Shown one piece after another: positions 43,035 to 51,080 of a stretch of 64,000 bases of DNA. The notes under the pieces were generated by a model. The model was given only the letters and a program-made list of their open reading frames with translations. It did no database searches and had not been told where the DNA came from. A program made the translations under genes and the position numbers. Source of the DNA: Verrucomicrobiota bacterium (GTDB lineage Bacteria; Verrucomicrobiota; Verrucomicrobiia; Limisphaerales; Pedosphaeraceae); contig JAJPHR010000025.1 in assembly GCA_021325145.1 (NCBI GenBank), forward strand, positions 62,001 through 126,000, read 5' to 3'. The first letter of the stretch is position 1. Each line of letters starts with the position of its first letter.

Positions 43035-44384
43035 CTACTGGCTGGAAGCCTGGGGACGGGGAATCTTAATCTCCGCCCCGGTCGGCAGTTTTCCAAAATC
43101 CAACGTGGGATTCGCGGCGCGGATGGCGTCGGCTGAGACGCCAAAGCTGTTCGCCATGCCATCCACCGTTTCGCCCGGCACGAAGTTGTGCACCGGCAGC
43201 GGCGCGGGTGGCGGCGGGGTCGTTGGCGGAGGCGTCAGGCCAAGCATTTGATCGCGGGCGGATTTCTGTTGGGCCTGCACGAGTTTGAGTTCTTCGGTCT
43301 TCTCCTCCGGCGTCAGGTCGGGGTCGTTGCGAATGCGATCGACTTCCTGCGCCACGGCCTGATTAAGCGCATACAAGTGCGTAAACGTGTCTGGTGACGC
43401 TCCCGACTGTTGCACGGCCAGGGCGGCGTCGCGATAGGCCGGGTCCACGGTCATGCGATACTGCTGATACCGGTCGGGGCCGAGCGCGTTTTTGAGGGCT
43501 TCCTCGCGTTGCTTTTGCAGGTTCGCGCGCGCCTCGTCCATGGTTGGAGCATCGCCGGAATAGTTCAGCGCCATCTGCGAGTCGATGGGATCCACGGCGC
43601 GGAACACCTTGCGAAATTCATCCGGCGTCACTTCGAACCCGCGAAAGGCTTTGCGGAGAGCCCCGGCGTTGGAGGAATAGCGCAGCAAGTATTCTTCAAG
43701 CTGCGTCGAATTCAGCACCTTGGACAATTCGTTCCGGGCTTCGAGCCGCAACCGCGCCAATTCGGCCGGGTCGGGACTTTTGCCATCCTTGGCCAGGGCC
43801 TGCAAATACGCCAGCGTCCGTTGTTGCGAACGCGTGCTGATGTCCTGCACCGCTTGCTTGGTTTCGGGCGGTAGTTCCCCCAGTATCGGGCCGTTCAGAA
43901 CGATGCCCGGGCGCGGAGGCATCATCGCTGGACTTACCTCCCAATCCGGTCCCAGCAAGGTTGCGAGCAAAGCGCGCCGCTCCTGTTCGAGCGCCTGTGC
44001 CTTCGCGTTGGCGGCCTGTTCCAGACTCGCGTCGGGGTCCGTGCGCCACCATTGCTGGTCCGCGGTGACAATTTCCGTCAACCGCTTTCGCGCATAGAGT
44101 TGATTGACGTCGGCAATGATGATGTCGCGGATGGTTTGTTCCGGGCAGCCGATTTCCCGCAAGTTCCGCATGTAACTGGGATAGTCCGTCGCCTCAACTT
44201 CCTGCCAGGAGAAGAACTGCCTGCGCGCGACGACGCGGGGCCGTTCCGAGCCAGCGCTGGCTTGCGCGGCGACCGCCGCTTCGGGAACCGCCCCCGGGGA
44301 ATGATGCCGGAGGGCGAAAATCAGCCCCATGGCAAGGGCCGCGTCCAACACCGCTAACACGATCAGAAGTGCACGCTGGCGCAT
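43035..44384 (-). CDS. LysM-domain protein, membrane-anchored
   Basis: From the ATG at 44384 (449 residues) the protein begins with an uncleaved or cleaved signal (RALLIVLAVLDAALAMGLIFALR). The middle is a long helical region (~60-370) rich in Gln, Glu, Ala and Arg, with repeated ARLRLEARNELSKVL-type heptads. A proline-rich linker (LTPPPTTPPPPAPLPV) leads to a C-terminal LysM domain (~400-445: NFVPGETVDGMANSFGVSADAIRAANPTLDFGKLPTGAEIKIP), a peptidoglycan-binding module. It is probably an envelope protein. It is divergent from purM. Confidence 0.85.
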   Translation of the reverse strand: MRQRALLIVLAVLDAALAMGLIFALRHHSPGAVPEAAVAAQASAGSERPRVVARRQFFSWQEVEATDYPSYMRNLREIGCPEQTIRDIIIADVNQLYARKRLTEIVTADQQWWRTDPDASLEQAANAKAQALEQERRALLATLLGPDWEVSPAMMPPRPGIVLNGPILGELPPETKQAVQDISTRSQQRTLAYLQALAKDGKSPDPAELARLRLEARNELSKVLNSTQLEEYLLRYSSNAGALRKAFRGFEVTPDEFRKVFRAVDPIDSQMALNYSGDAPTMDEARANLQKQREEALKNALGPDRYQQYRMTVDPAYRDAALAVQQSGASPDTFTHLYALNQAVAQEVDRIRNDPDLTPEEKTEELKLVQAQQKSARDQMLGLTPPPTTPPPPAPLPVHNFVPGETVDGMANSFGVSADAIRAANPTLDFGKLPTGAEIKIPRPQASSQ

Positions 44385-44556
44385 CAATTGTCTTTTAGCC
44401 TTAATCCCGCGGTTGGGCAAACGCAAAATGGCGTCGCGGCAATGGAGCAGACTAGGCACATGGTGCGCATTGACGAACCGCCCTCAAAGCCGAGGCATTA
44501 ACCGTCGCAAAATTGTGTTGACCCTTGCGGGTTGAAGCCAAATCGTATCGCCTCTG

Positions 44557-45621
44557 ATGAAACAAAAAGCTTATGCCCGCGCCGGGGTGGATATTGATCT
44601 GGGCAACCGCGTGAAAGCCACGCTGCCGCGACTGCTGGCCTCGACATATCGGCCGGAAGTCCTGGGCAAGGTGGGCGGCTTTGGCGGCCTTTTCGCGCTG
44701 GACGTGCGCAAATATCGCCAGCCCGTCCTGGTTTCCAGCACCGATGGCGTGGGCACGAAACTCAAGCTGGCGTTCGCCATGGATAAGCATGACACCATCG
44801 GCGAGGACCTGGTCAACCATTGCGTCGATGACATTGCGGTGCTGGGCGCTGAACCCCTCTTCTTTCTGGATTACATTGGCACGGGCAAGCTCAAGCCGCA
44901 CGTTTTCACTCAATTGATCGCCGGGTTCGCGCGCGGTTGCGCGAACAATCGTTGCGCCCTTATCGGTGGCGAAACCGCGCAGATGCCGGGATTTTATCAG
45001 CCGGGCGAATACGATGTCAGCGGAACCATTGTGGGCGTGGTGGAGAAATCGAAAATCATCGACGGCAAAACCATACGCCCCGGGGATGCGGTCATTGGGC
45101 TGGCTTCGAGCGGTTTGCACACCAACGGTTATTCATTGGCGCGAAAGATTTTCTTCGACCAAATGAAGCTAAAGCCCAAGAGCCGTCTGGCTGGTTTGAA
45201 AGGCAGCATTGGCGAGGAGTTGCTCAAAGTCCACGTCAGCTACGGTCCGCTGGTGCAAAAGCTTTTGAAGAAATTCGAGCCACGCTCCGCAGGCTCACGT
45301 TCCCGTGTGATCAAGGGTCTCGCACACATCACTGGCGGCGGATTCGTCGATAACATCCCACGCGTGCTGCCGAAGAATTGTGACGTGGTCATTCGCAAAG
45401 GAACGTGGGACATGCCGCCGATCTTCCAAATCATCCAGGCCAAAGGCGGCGTGCCCGCGGACGAGTTGTATCAGGTATTTAACATGGGAATCGGAATGAC
45501 ACTGATCGTTGCGGCAGAGAAAGCGGATGAAGTTCTGCGCGTCATCGGGGCTCAGAATCAGAAGGCTTGGGTAATCGGAGAAGTGTTGCGCGGAAAGGGC
45601 ATTGTTCGGCTGGAAGGATGA
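44557..45621 (+). CDS. purM: Phosphoribosylformylglycinamidine cyclo-ligase
   Basis: This 354-residue enzyme is the AIR synthetase of de novo purine synthesis, converting FGAM and ATP to AIR in the cytoplasm. Family motifs are clear: YARAGVDIDLGN at the start, VGGFGGLFALD, VSSTDGVGTKLKLA, DLVNHCVDDIAVLGAEPLFFLDYI, ALIGGETAQMPGFY, and GLASSGLHTNGYSLAR. The C-terminal half has HITGGGFVDNIPRVLP and FNMGIGMTLIV. It is full length. No other pur gene is adjacent. Confidence 0.98.
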   Translation: MKQKAYARAGVDIDLGNRVKATLPRLLASTYRPEVLGKVGGFGGLFALDVRKYRQPVLVSSTDGVGTKLKLAFAMDKHDTIGEDLVNHCVDDIAVLGAEPLFFLDYIGTGKLKPHVFTQLIAGFARGCANNRCALIGGETAQMPGFYQPGEYDVSGTIVGVVEKSKIIDGKTIRPGDAVIGLASSGLHTNGYSLARKIFFDQMKLKPKSRLAGLKGSIGEELLKVHVSYGPLVQKLLKKFEPRSAGSRSRVIKGLAHITGGGFVDNIPRVLPKNCDVVIRKGTWDMPPIFQIIQAKGGVPADELYQVFNMGIGMTLIVAAEKADEVLRVIGAQNQKAWVIGEVLRGKGIVRLEG

Positions 45622-45663
45622 GCGGCGCGCGCGTGCCACGGATGGGGAAGAATTCTCCACAGA

Positions 45664-45715
45664 AGCAAACAAAGCCAGCAAAGCGGGAATTCAACCTTTG
45701 TTTCCTTCGTTGCCT
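45664..45715. repeat. Solo inverted repeat of the GxxExxY-flank type
   Basis: The left arm (45664-45683, AGCAAACAAAGCCAGCAAAG) and right arm (45695-45715, CCTTTGTTTCCTTCGTTGCC) enclose only ~12 bp. The arms resemble those around the GxxExxY gene at 55 kb (CTTTGTTGCCTTTGTTGCC), but no gene lies between them, so this could be an emptied or collapsed copy. Confidence 0.5.
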
Positions 45716-45924
45716 TGATGTTTAAGACCCCGCCCGGTTTCCAATTCCGCACTTGGTCCCCGCAGATTCGGCCTCCTTCGCGGGAAACGCCATGGAGACC
45801 ACGGGCTCGCCCTCGAAGCTTCCGAGCGTAGGAGTAGGCTTGATCCTGGCGCTGGCGGCGATATTATTCCCAGCCAGACCGGTCAGAAATCGTTCCGGTT
45901 TTCGTTTGGGTAATTATTTCGCGA

Positions 45925-45953
45925 TTCTAATATCGAACTAACTATGGTATACT
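45925..45953 (+). promoter_or_regulatory. Possible promoter ahead of the cassette block
   Basis: TATACT at 45948-45953 is a good -10 box, 17 bp after a poor -35 (TTCTAA). It lies in AT-rich DNA 18 bp before the first cassette gene and could drive the whole block. No attI or integrase was found beside it. Apart from this and the solo inverted repeat, the 45622-45970 gap has no clear feature. Confidence 0.35.
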
Positions 45954-45970
45954 AGTTGTTGGACTTCCAC

Positions 45971-46369
45971 ATGAGCACGTCACTGCCATTGAGAATTAAT
46001 CGATTCATAGTTGTCGCGGTTTGCGCAACGCTCGCAATGGTTGGTTTGTTCTTTATCGTGTTTTTTGTATTTTCTGATACAACCCCGCCAACACCTTTTG
46101 AATATTGTTGCACGATAGTTTGGGCCGTGGCTTCGTGGCCTCTTTCTGCTGTCTGGTCCGTGTTACAAGAAGATCCGCCGTTGGTTGTCATTATTCCTTT
46201 ATGGATTGCGTCGGGATTATTCTGGGCATTTATTGTCGAATTGCTGTTGACAGTTAAGAGGTGGGTGTGGCCTGACACCGCGCCGGAGCCAACCACCGTT
46301 GACGCTTGCCGTTCCGCTGTCGCGAGTCGGCGGTGGCTCGGCTTTTTCGTTAGCCGCCAAGACCTATGA
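45971..46369 (+). CDS. Cassette gene 1: small membrane protein
   Basis: From the ATG at 45971 this encodes 132 residues with at least two membrane segments (FIVVAVCATLAMVGLFFIVFFVF, LVVIIPLWIASGLFWAFIVELLL). The local DNA is visibly more AT-rich than its neighbours. The last ~30 residues (AVASRRWLGFFVSRQDL) are read from the attC-like site at 46270-46355, and the stop overlaps the next gene's start (ATGA). No family was recognised. The setting suggests a captured integron cassette. Confidence 0.7.
   Translation: MSTSLPLRINRFIVVAVCATLAMVGLFFIVFFVFSDTTPPTPFEYCCTIVWAVASWPLSAVWSVLQEDPPLVVIIPLWIASGLFWAFIVELLLTVKRWVWPDTAPEPTTVDACRSAVASRRWLGFFVSRQDL
46270..46355 (+). other. attC-like recombination site 1
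   Basis: Left core GCCTGAC (46270-46276) and right core GTTAGCC (46349-46355) follow the RYYYAAC...GTTRRRY plan, with one deviation in each (GAC for AAC; C for R). The arms pair: left GCCGGAGCC..ACCG with right CGGTGGCTCGGC. This leaves one extrahelical G and a short AACC bulge, as in genuine attC sites. The next cassette gene starts 11 bp downstream. Confidence 0.6.
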
Positions 46370-46776
46370 AGGCATTTCTTAGAGTCATCTTGTTCGCCGT
46401 GTGTGTTTTCGGCGGAGCGGCCTTCGCTGCATTCATTACCGTAGGTGCTTGGCATATTCAGATTGAGCCGAGAGCGTTTCAGTGCTGGGACAGTGTTGGC
46501 ATTTTTGATACTTATTGGGAGGGCATAGACGAGCACAGAGGAGCGGGCGATAAGATTTCGCCAGGCTGGACGTGGGATGAGATTAAGATAGCGAGAGAGA
46601 TTTACATCGGAGCGTTTTTTTCGATTTGGGCTGCGAGTGCTTTGATTCCATTCGGATTGATTCTGGGACGACCCGAGCGGTCTAACACAGCGTTGCAGCC
46701 AACGCCGGGGAGCGCTTTCAGTTCCGTTTCGCGATCCACGCTGGTTGGTCCCGCGCGCCTGAGCTCCGGACGTTAA
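46366..46776 (+). CDS. Cassette gene 2: small membrane protein with attC-encoded tail
   Basis: This 136-residue protein has an N-terminal hydrophobic segment (FLRVILFAVCVFGGAAFAAFI) and a second one at ~80-100 (IYIGAFFSIWAASALIPFGLIL). The last ~30 residues, NTALQPTPGSAFSSVS...LSSGR, are encoded by the attC-like site at 46680-46778. 'ALQPTPGSA'-type tails recur on unrelated small proteins from environmental bacteria, which is explained if the tail is the recombination site rather than part of the fold (recalled knowledge, not searched). Function unknown. Confidence 0.7.
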   Translation: MKAFLRVILFAVCVFGGAAFAAFITVGAWHIQIEPRAFQCWDSVGIFDTYWEGIDEHRGAGDKISPGWTWDEIKIAREIYIGAFFSIWAASALIPFGLILGRPERSNTALQPTPGSAFSSVSRSTLVGPARLSSGR

Positions 46777-46778
46777 CC
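46680..46778 (+). other. attC-like recombination site 2
   Basis: Left core GTCTAAC (46680-46686) fits RYYYAAC exactly. Right core GTTAACC (46772-46778) deviates at one position. The right half GCGCCTGAGCTCCGGACGTT resembles the well-known conserved right half of environmental attC sites (GCSGCTKANCTCVRRCGTTAGSC, as recalled). Left-right pairing inside the arms is weaker than in site 1. The next gene begins 5 bp downstream. Confidence 0.55.
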
Positions 46779-46782
46779 AAAA

Positions 46783-47169
46783 ATGGCCACGAAACTGCCA
46801 ACTCCCGTTCCGCAGATTCCGGTTAGCGATCTTGAGCGTGCAATTTCGTTCTATCAGTCGCGATTGGGTTTCGCACTCGATTGGAAGCATGAAGACGGAA
46901 TTGCCGGCGTCTCACGTGAAGAAGCGCGATTGTTTCTCGACCGGGTCACCGAGGGTCCGCTCAATCCGGTCCGCGTCTGGCTTAATCTCCAGTCAGTGTC
47001 TGAAGTCGATGCCCTCCACCGCGAGTGGGAAAAGGCAGGCGTGCCCATTTCTTCTGCGCCCGAGCAAAAACCGTGGGGGCTTTATGAGTTCATCGCCGAG
47101 GACTGCGACGGGAACTCCTACAGGGTATTCTATGACACCGAGACGCCCAAGAAGCAAAAAAGCGGCTGA
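46783..47169 (+). CDS. Cassette gene 3: VOC family (glyoxalase/bleomycin-resistance-like) protein
   Basis: This 128-residue single VOC-fold protein contains TPVPQIPVSDLERAISFYQSRLGFALDW, then EARLFLDRV, LNLQSVSEVDALHREWEKAGVPI, PWGLYEFIAEDCDGNSYRVFY. The paired beta-alpha-beta-beta-beta units are complete. VOC proteins are frequent cargo of integron cassettes. It could bind or modify a small toxic molecule, but which one cannot be told. It lies immediately after attC-like site 2 and 33 bp before gene 4, with no attC-like site between them. Confidence 0.9.
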   Translation: MATKLPTPVPQIPVSDLERAISFYQSRLGFALDWKHEDGIAGVSREEARLFLDRVTEGPLNPVRVWLNLQSVSEVDALHREWEKAGVPISSAPEQKPWGLYEFIAEDCDGNSYRVFYDTETPKKQKSG

Positions 47170-47202
47170 CAAAATCACTGGAGCGAATGCGGGCGGGCCG
47201 GC

Positions 47203-47670
47203 ATGAAAGCACCAGTCGCGATTTTGGTTTCATCGATGTTGGCCATTTGCGGATGTGCCGTTCCAGGTTCGGCGATACGTGGCGTTTGGGTTGTGACGGA
47301 CGTTCGGTTCGCAGGTGTTTCTGCAATGTCAGAAGCGGATGCAAGGAAGTGGATTGGGCGGTCCGTGAGCATCGGAGATGTTTCATCGTCGCTTGAAGGC
47401 GAGCGACTCACAGGTTGTCGTGTGACCGAAAAAGAATTTGAGGCCAGGAAGTTTTTCGAAGAGGGTTTCAAGATTGAACCGTCTGAATTGGGTTTACCCG
47501 ATGCCAAAGTCCGCGTTTTCGAGGTTGAACATGCTGACGGCCTGTCGTGGGATGCACCCGGCTCGACAATCATGGTGGGCAAGAAACTCGTGCTTACATG
47601 CTGGGACGGCGTTTACTTCGTACTGCAAAAGAACGAAGCCAACAAACCGCCGCCATCATCGCCGCGTTAA
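47203..47670 (+). CDS. Cassette-block gene 4: small lipoprotein
   Basis: This 155-residue protein has an N-terminal lipoprotein signal (VAILVSSMLAICGCAVPG; lipobox Cys18) and a soluble domain with GVWVVTDVRFAGVSAMSEADA, VSIGDVSSSLEGERLTGCRV, ADGLSWDAPGSTIMVGKKLVL. No family was recognised. The stop overlaps a GTTAACC sequence (47666-47672) similar to the right core of attC-like site 2, but a left half was not found. The gene may share a cassette with the VOC gene. Confidence 0.75.
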   Translation: MKAPVAILVSSMLAICGCAVPGSAIRGVWVVTDVRFAGVSAMSEADARKWIGRSVSIGDVSSSLEGERLTGCRVTEKEFEARKFFEEGFKIEPSELGLPDAKVRVFEVEHADGLSWDAPGSTIMVGKKLVLTCWDGVYFVLQKNEANKPPPSSPR

Positions 47671-47863
47671 CCCGAACCTGCGCCGCTTCTCCCAGGTGGT
47701 CACATTTTGGACCTTCAGCTCTTCGGACGGCGGGAAATGAACGAAGTGCGAATTGGTGAATCAAGATATACGGCCTCTTTCCTGAACTGGAAAATCGCTT
47801 GCCACACACCTGCCGCATTTCCTACATTCGACGCGCAGAAAACAACAAAACCTAAGTTCAATT

Positions 47864-48880
47864 ATGGCACGTCCTGTCACTTTGTTTACCGGCCAGTGGG
47901 CCGATCTCCCCTTCGACACCATCGCACAAAAAGCCAGGGCTTTTGGTTATGACGGGGTGGAGCTGGCGTGTTGGGGTGATCACTTCGATGTGGCCAAGGC
48001 GCAGGACAAAAAATATTGCGATGATCGCCACGCCATTCTCGCGAAGCACGGGTTGAAGACTTGGGCGATCTCGACGCACCTGGTCGGACAGGCGGTTTGC
48101 GACAACATCGACGAGCGGCACAAGTCCATTCTGCCGCCGCACGTGTGGGGCAACGGCAAGCCGGAGGACGTCCGCAAGCGCGCCGCCGAGGAGGTCATGA
48201 AAACGGCGCACGCAGCCAAAAACCTGGGCGTGAAGGTGGTGAACGGTTTCACGGGCTCCAAGATTTGGAGCCTGCTCTACAGCTTCCCACCGGTCAGTGA
48301 CGCGCAGATCGAGGACGGTTTCGCCGATTTTGCGCAGCGTTGGAATCCCATTCTGGATGAGTTCAAGAAATGCAAGGTGAACTTCGCCCTGGAAGTGCAT
48401 CCGACGGAAATTGCCTTTGACATCGCGAGCGCCGAGCGCGCGCTTGCCGCAATTGGCCGCCGTCCCGAATTCGGTTTCAATTACGACCCTTCGCACCTGG
48501 GTTACCAGGGCGTCGATTACGTCGGCTTCATCCGCAAATTCGGCGATCGCGTGTATCATGTGCACATGAAGGATGTGTATTGGTCGGACAAGCCCACGGA
48601 GGCGGGCGTGTTTGGCGGGCATACCAAGTTCGGCGATGCGCGCCGTTTCTGGGAATTCCGATCGCTCGGTCGCGGCACGGTGAATTTCGAGCGGATCATC
48701 CGCGCGTTGAACGAAGTCAACTATCAAGGCCCGCTATCCGTCGAATGGGAAGACATCGGGATGGATCGCGAGCACGGCGCGACGGAGGCGGCCGCGTTTG
48801 TGCGCCGCGTCGATTTTGCGCCCAGCAAGGTCGCGTTCGATGCGGCCTTCGATAAGAAGGCGCAAGCGAAACAAAAGTGA
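47864..48880 (+). CDS. Sugar phosphate isomerase/epimerase (xylose isomerase-like TIM barrel)
   Basis: This 338-residue protein matches AP-endonuclease-2-type TIM barrels: [35 protein letters not shown] at the start, [17 protein letters not shown] in the middle, the metal-binding region [36 protein letters not shown], and [12 protein letters not shown]. Glu, His, Asp and His ligands are in the usual order. It is cytoplasmic, with no signal peptide. It is related in family, but not closely in sequence, to the product at 19604. It likely serves sugar or sugar-acid isomerisation; substrate unknown. Confidence 0.92.
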   Translation: MARPVTLFTGQWADLPFDTIAQKARAFGYDGVELACWGDHFDVAKAQDKKYCDDRHAILAKHGLKTWAISTHLVGQAVCDNIDERHKSILPPHVWGNGKPEDVRKRAAEEVMKTAHAAKNLGVKVVNGFTGSKIWSLLYSFPPVSDAQIEDGFADFAQRWNPILDEFKKCKVNFALEVHPTEIAFDIASAERALAAIGRRPEFGFNYDPSHLGYQGVDYVGFIRKFGDRVYHVHMKDVYWSDKPTEAGVFGGHTKFGDARRFWEFRSLGRGTVNFERIIRALNEVNYQGPLSVEWEDIGMDREHGATEAAAFVRRVDFAPSKVAFDAAFDKKAQAKQK

Positions 48881-48981
48881 TTGGAAATCCGACGGCTCGA
48901 AATCCGAAAAGAAACAACTGCCGTGTCCAAGGGGAGAGCAGCCCCGCAGATTCGGAGACGATCATCCGCCTTTCCCGCTGC

Positions 48982-50199
48982 ATGAAAGCCTGCGTCGCTG
49001 GCTGGTTAATCGGCTTATCGCTGGGGTTATGTGTCTTCGTGGGCCCGGCTGCCCGGGCGCAAACGAAGGCCGTCCCGGAGGATGCGCAACTCGCCGCCGA
49101 GGAGAAGGAAGCCTGCACCCGCAATCTGAAGCTCATCTACGACGCCATCCAAGCCTACAAGCTCGACCATAAGGACTTGCCCAACTGGTTGTCCGATCTT
49201 GTTCCGCAATACATCGGTGATGCGAGCATCCTCATCTGCCCCCTGTGCAAACGCACCGGCCTGATTGAGCCCTCCGTTCTGGCTGACCCAAACATCCCGT
49301 GTTCCTACCTGTTCGAGTTTTGCCCGGTGCCACTCGGGAAGAATGATTTACCCGACGGCCAGATCAAAACCCGGCGCGAATGGAAGCGCCGGCAGATGGG
49401 CCTGGTTGGTTCCATCGTGCCAATCGTTCGTTGCCGTCATCATGCCCAGGTTTTGAATCTGGCGTTCGATGGGCGCATCTATGACAGCCCCTCTTCCTGG
49501 GAGGATATTTTGACCAACCAGGTAAACATTAGCGACCTCAAACCAGCGCGGCTCTTCGCGGGCGAGCCAACGCCGAGCCCTTCCGCGAAAACGACTGCGC
49601 CCAGCTATCCGCCGCGCGATCCACAAACCAAACCCAACCTCATCGACCTTTCCACTTATTACAACGCGTCGCTCACGGAATCGTGGCATGGGAATGTCAA
49701 AAACGATCTGGCTTCGCTGCCCACGGGGGTGCAGGTTCTCGGGGGAACTGAATACGACGTGCGCGGGATAATTCAGTTGGCCGGCAAGTCTCCTTTCTCA
49801 AAACACTTCCCCGCGCGGGTCAACGGAATCAAAGTCCAGCAGAAGTGCTCCCGACTTCACTTCCTTCATGCCGCTGGATTTGGCGCGACCGCCGGCGAAG
49901 GTGAGCGCGTGGGTGGTTACATTATTCATTTTGCCACCAACCAGATGCAGTTGGAAATCCCCATCACGTTCGGGCGGGACGTTCGCGACTGGCACACCAT
50001 GGCTGGCGAAAAGCCATCGGCTGATTTAAACGTAGCCTGGACCGGCACCAACGCGGTCAGCGCCGCCGCCCATAATTCCATCCGGCTCTTTAGCACAACG
50101 TGGGTCAACCTTGTTCCCGGTGTGGAAGTCGAAAGCATCGATTTTGTTTCGGCCACGAACTCGGCGGCGCCCTTCCTCATCGCCATCACCGCCGATTAA
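48982..50199 (+). CDS. Secreted protein with pilin-like N-terminal region
   Basis: The start at 48982 (405 residues) gives a signal peptide (AGWLIGLSLGLCVFVGPAARA). Residues ~35-110 (ACTRNLKLIYDAIQAYKLDHKDLPNWLSDLVPQYIG..CPLCKR) resemble the post-anchor part of type II pseudopilins, as does the C-terminal part of the ECF fusion at 12944. The C-terminal ~200 residues are beta-rich (NLIDLSTYYNASLTESWHG, GVQVLGGTEYDVRGIIQL, IPITFGRDVRDW) and may bind carbohydrate. No catalytic motif was seen. It follows the TIM-barrel gene by 101 bp. Confidence 0.75.
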   Translation: MKACVAGWLIGLSLGLCVFVGPAARAQTKAVPEDAQLAAEEKEACTRNLKLIYDAIQAYKLDHKDLPNWLSDLVPQYIGDASILICPLCKRTGLIEPSVLADPNIPCSYLFEFCPVPLGKNDLPDGQIKTRREWKRRQMGLVGSIVPIVRCRHHAQVLNLAFDGRIYDSPSSWEDILTNQVNISDLKPARLFAGEPTPSPSAKTTAPSYPPRDPQTKPNLIDLSTYYNASLTESWHGNVKNDLASLPTGVQVLGGTEYDVRGIIQLAGKSPFSKHFPARVNGIKVQQKCSRLHFLHAAGFGATAGEGERVGGYIIHFATNQMQLEIPITFGRDVRDWHTMAGEKPSADLNVAWTGTNAVSAAAHNSIRLFSTTWVNLVPGVEVESIDFVSATNSAAPFLIAITAD

Positions 50200-50255
50200 G
50201 GCTGGCTGCTGTGAAAAGCAACGCCGAACTCGAAGCCGTTCTCTCGAAAAGCCGA

Positions 50256-50684
50256 TCAGCGAATAAGGGTAACGTTGAGCCCTAGCGCTTTGGCCGCTTT
50301 GTACTGTTGGACATCGCAAGTAATGAACGGAAGATCGTCCCTCTGGGCAGCAACAACGTGGCAGAGGTCCCAAAATCCGCATTGAATTTTTGGCTTGTGC
50401 CGCTGACTAATGTCCTCGCAGTGCTCGAACAAGCTGGAAAAATCCAGCCGCATCCATTCGAAAAGTCGCATCCCTTCAAAGGCCCGAAACGCATTCCAAG
50501 CCAGAGCAGCGTGCTGATGAGTCAGCCTGCGAAGGTAATGCCTCGACTCAAGTTGCAGGATGCGATTGTAAGCAGGCACGACGCTGGCCACTTGCTTCTC
50601 GCGCCACGTCATGACTGGTCGGCAGTGCGGGTTGTTGGGATCAAACCAGGCCACGAAAGCGCTGGTGTCCAAGTAGAAGGTCAT
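50256..50684 (-). CDS. PIN-domain toxin of a VapBC-like pair
   Basis: This 142-residue PIN domain starts MTFYLDTSAFVAWFD (first conserved Asp6). The remaining acidic residues are in the middle (FRAFEGMRLFEWMRLD) and at GFWDLCHVVAAQ and ITCDVQQY, giving the usual four-carboxylate metal site of these ribonucleases. Its start overlaps the upstream antitoxin stop by 4 bp (ATGA), a typical toxin-antitoxin arrangement. RNA target unknown. Confidence 0.9.
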   Translation of the reverse strand: MTFYLDTSAFVAWFDPNNPHCRPVMTWREKQVASVVPAYNRILQLESRHYLRRLTHQHAALAWNAFRAFEGMRLFEWMRLDFSSLFEHCEDISQRHKPKIQCGFWDLCHVVAAQRDDLPFITCDVQQYKAAKALGLNVTLIR

Positions 50685-50929
50685 CGGCGGAACCGCGAAC
50701 GATCCTCAAGAATCAGGTTTTTGCCGCCGCGCACTTTTTGCGCCGCCGCTTGCCGCACCGGAGCCAGGATTTCATCCAAAGTCATCTTTCGTTCGGGCGG
50801 GCGCGGGATGATGTCAGCAATTAATTTATCTCCCTTTCGCAATGCGAGACGTTCCCCGGCCAAAATTCGTTTGGTCGTCGTTCCCGATCGCAGCTCCCGA
50901 ATCGTTATCGTGTCGCTCTTGTTGCTCAT
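50681..50929 (-). CDS. Antitoxin of the PIN pair (Phd/YefM- or AbrB-like)
   Basis: The preferred start is ATG 50929 (MSNKSDTITIRELRSG, 82 residues); the frame opens at 50965. The N-terminal half (TITIRELRSGTTTKRILAGERLALRKGDKLIADIIPRP) has the beta-alpha-beta DNA-binding pattern of Phd/YefM antitoxins. The C-terminal half (MTLDEILAPVRQAAAQ) is a short helix suited to covering the toxin. It precedes the toxin gene on the same strand. It would neutralise the PIN protein and autoregulate the operon, by analogy. Confidence 0.82.
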   Translation of the reverse strand: MSNKSDTITIRELRSGTTTKRILAGERLALRKGDKLIADIIPRPPERKMTLDEILAPVRQAAAQKVRGGKNLILEDRSRFRR

Positions 50930-51080
50930 CGTACCCAATGTGACACAGAGAGCGTGACACAGCAACCGTTTATTTCCGGCGTGTGGCGGAAAAAATCAAT
51001 TGTGAGAAGCCCCGCTGAGCATCCTCGCAGCACTTACAAGCCTGCTTGCATTCGCACCCGCCCCGTCCTAACTTGTCGCC

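Noticed and set aside
45753..45941. Short plus-strand frame with one hydrophobic stretch before the cassette block
   Set aside because: It has no supporting start signal or family pattern, and it ends in the AT-rich promoter-like DNA; probably not a gene.
45952..46890. 312-codon minus-strand open frame across the cassette block
   Set aside because: The plus-strand frames have membrane segments, a VOC fold and attC-like boundaries; the antisense product is Asn/Thr/Arg-rich without structure.
47590..47672. Third attC-like site at the end of the lipoprotein gene
   Set aside because: GTTAACC is present at the right end, but no left core or complementary arm was found within 150 bp.
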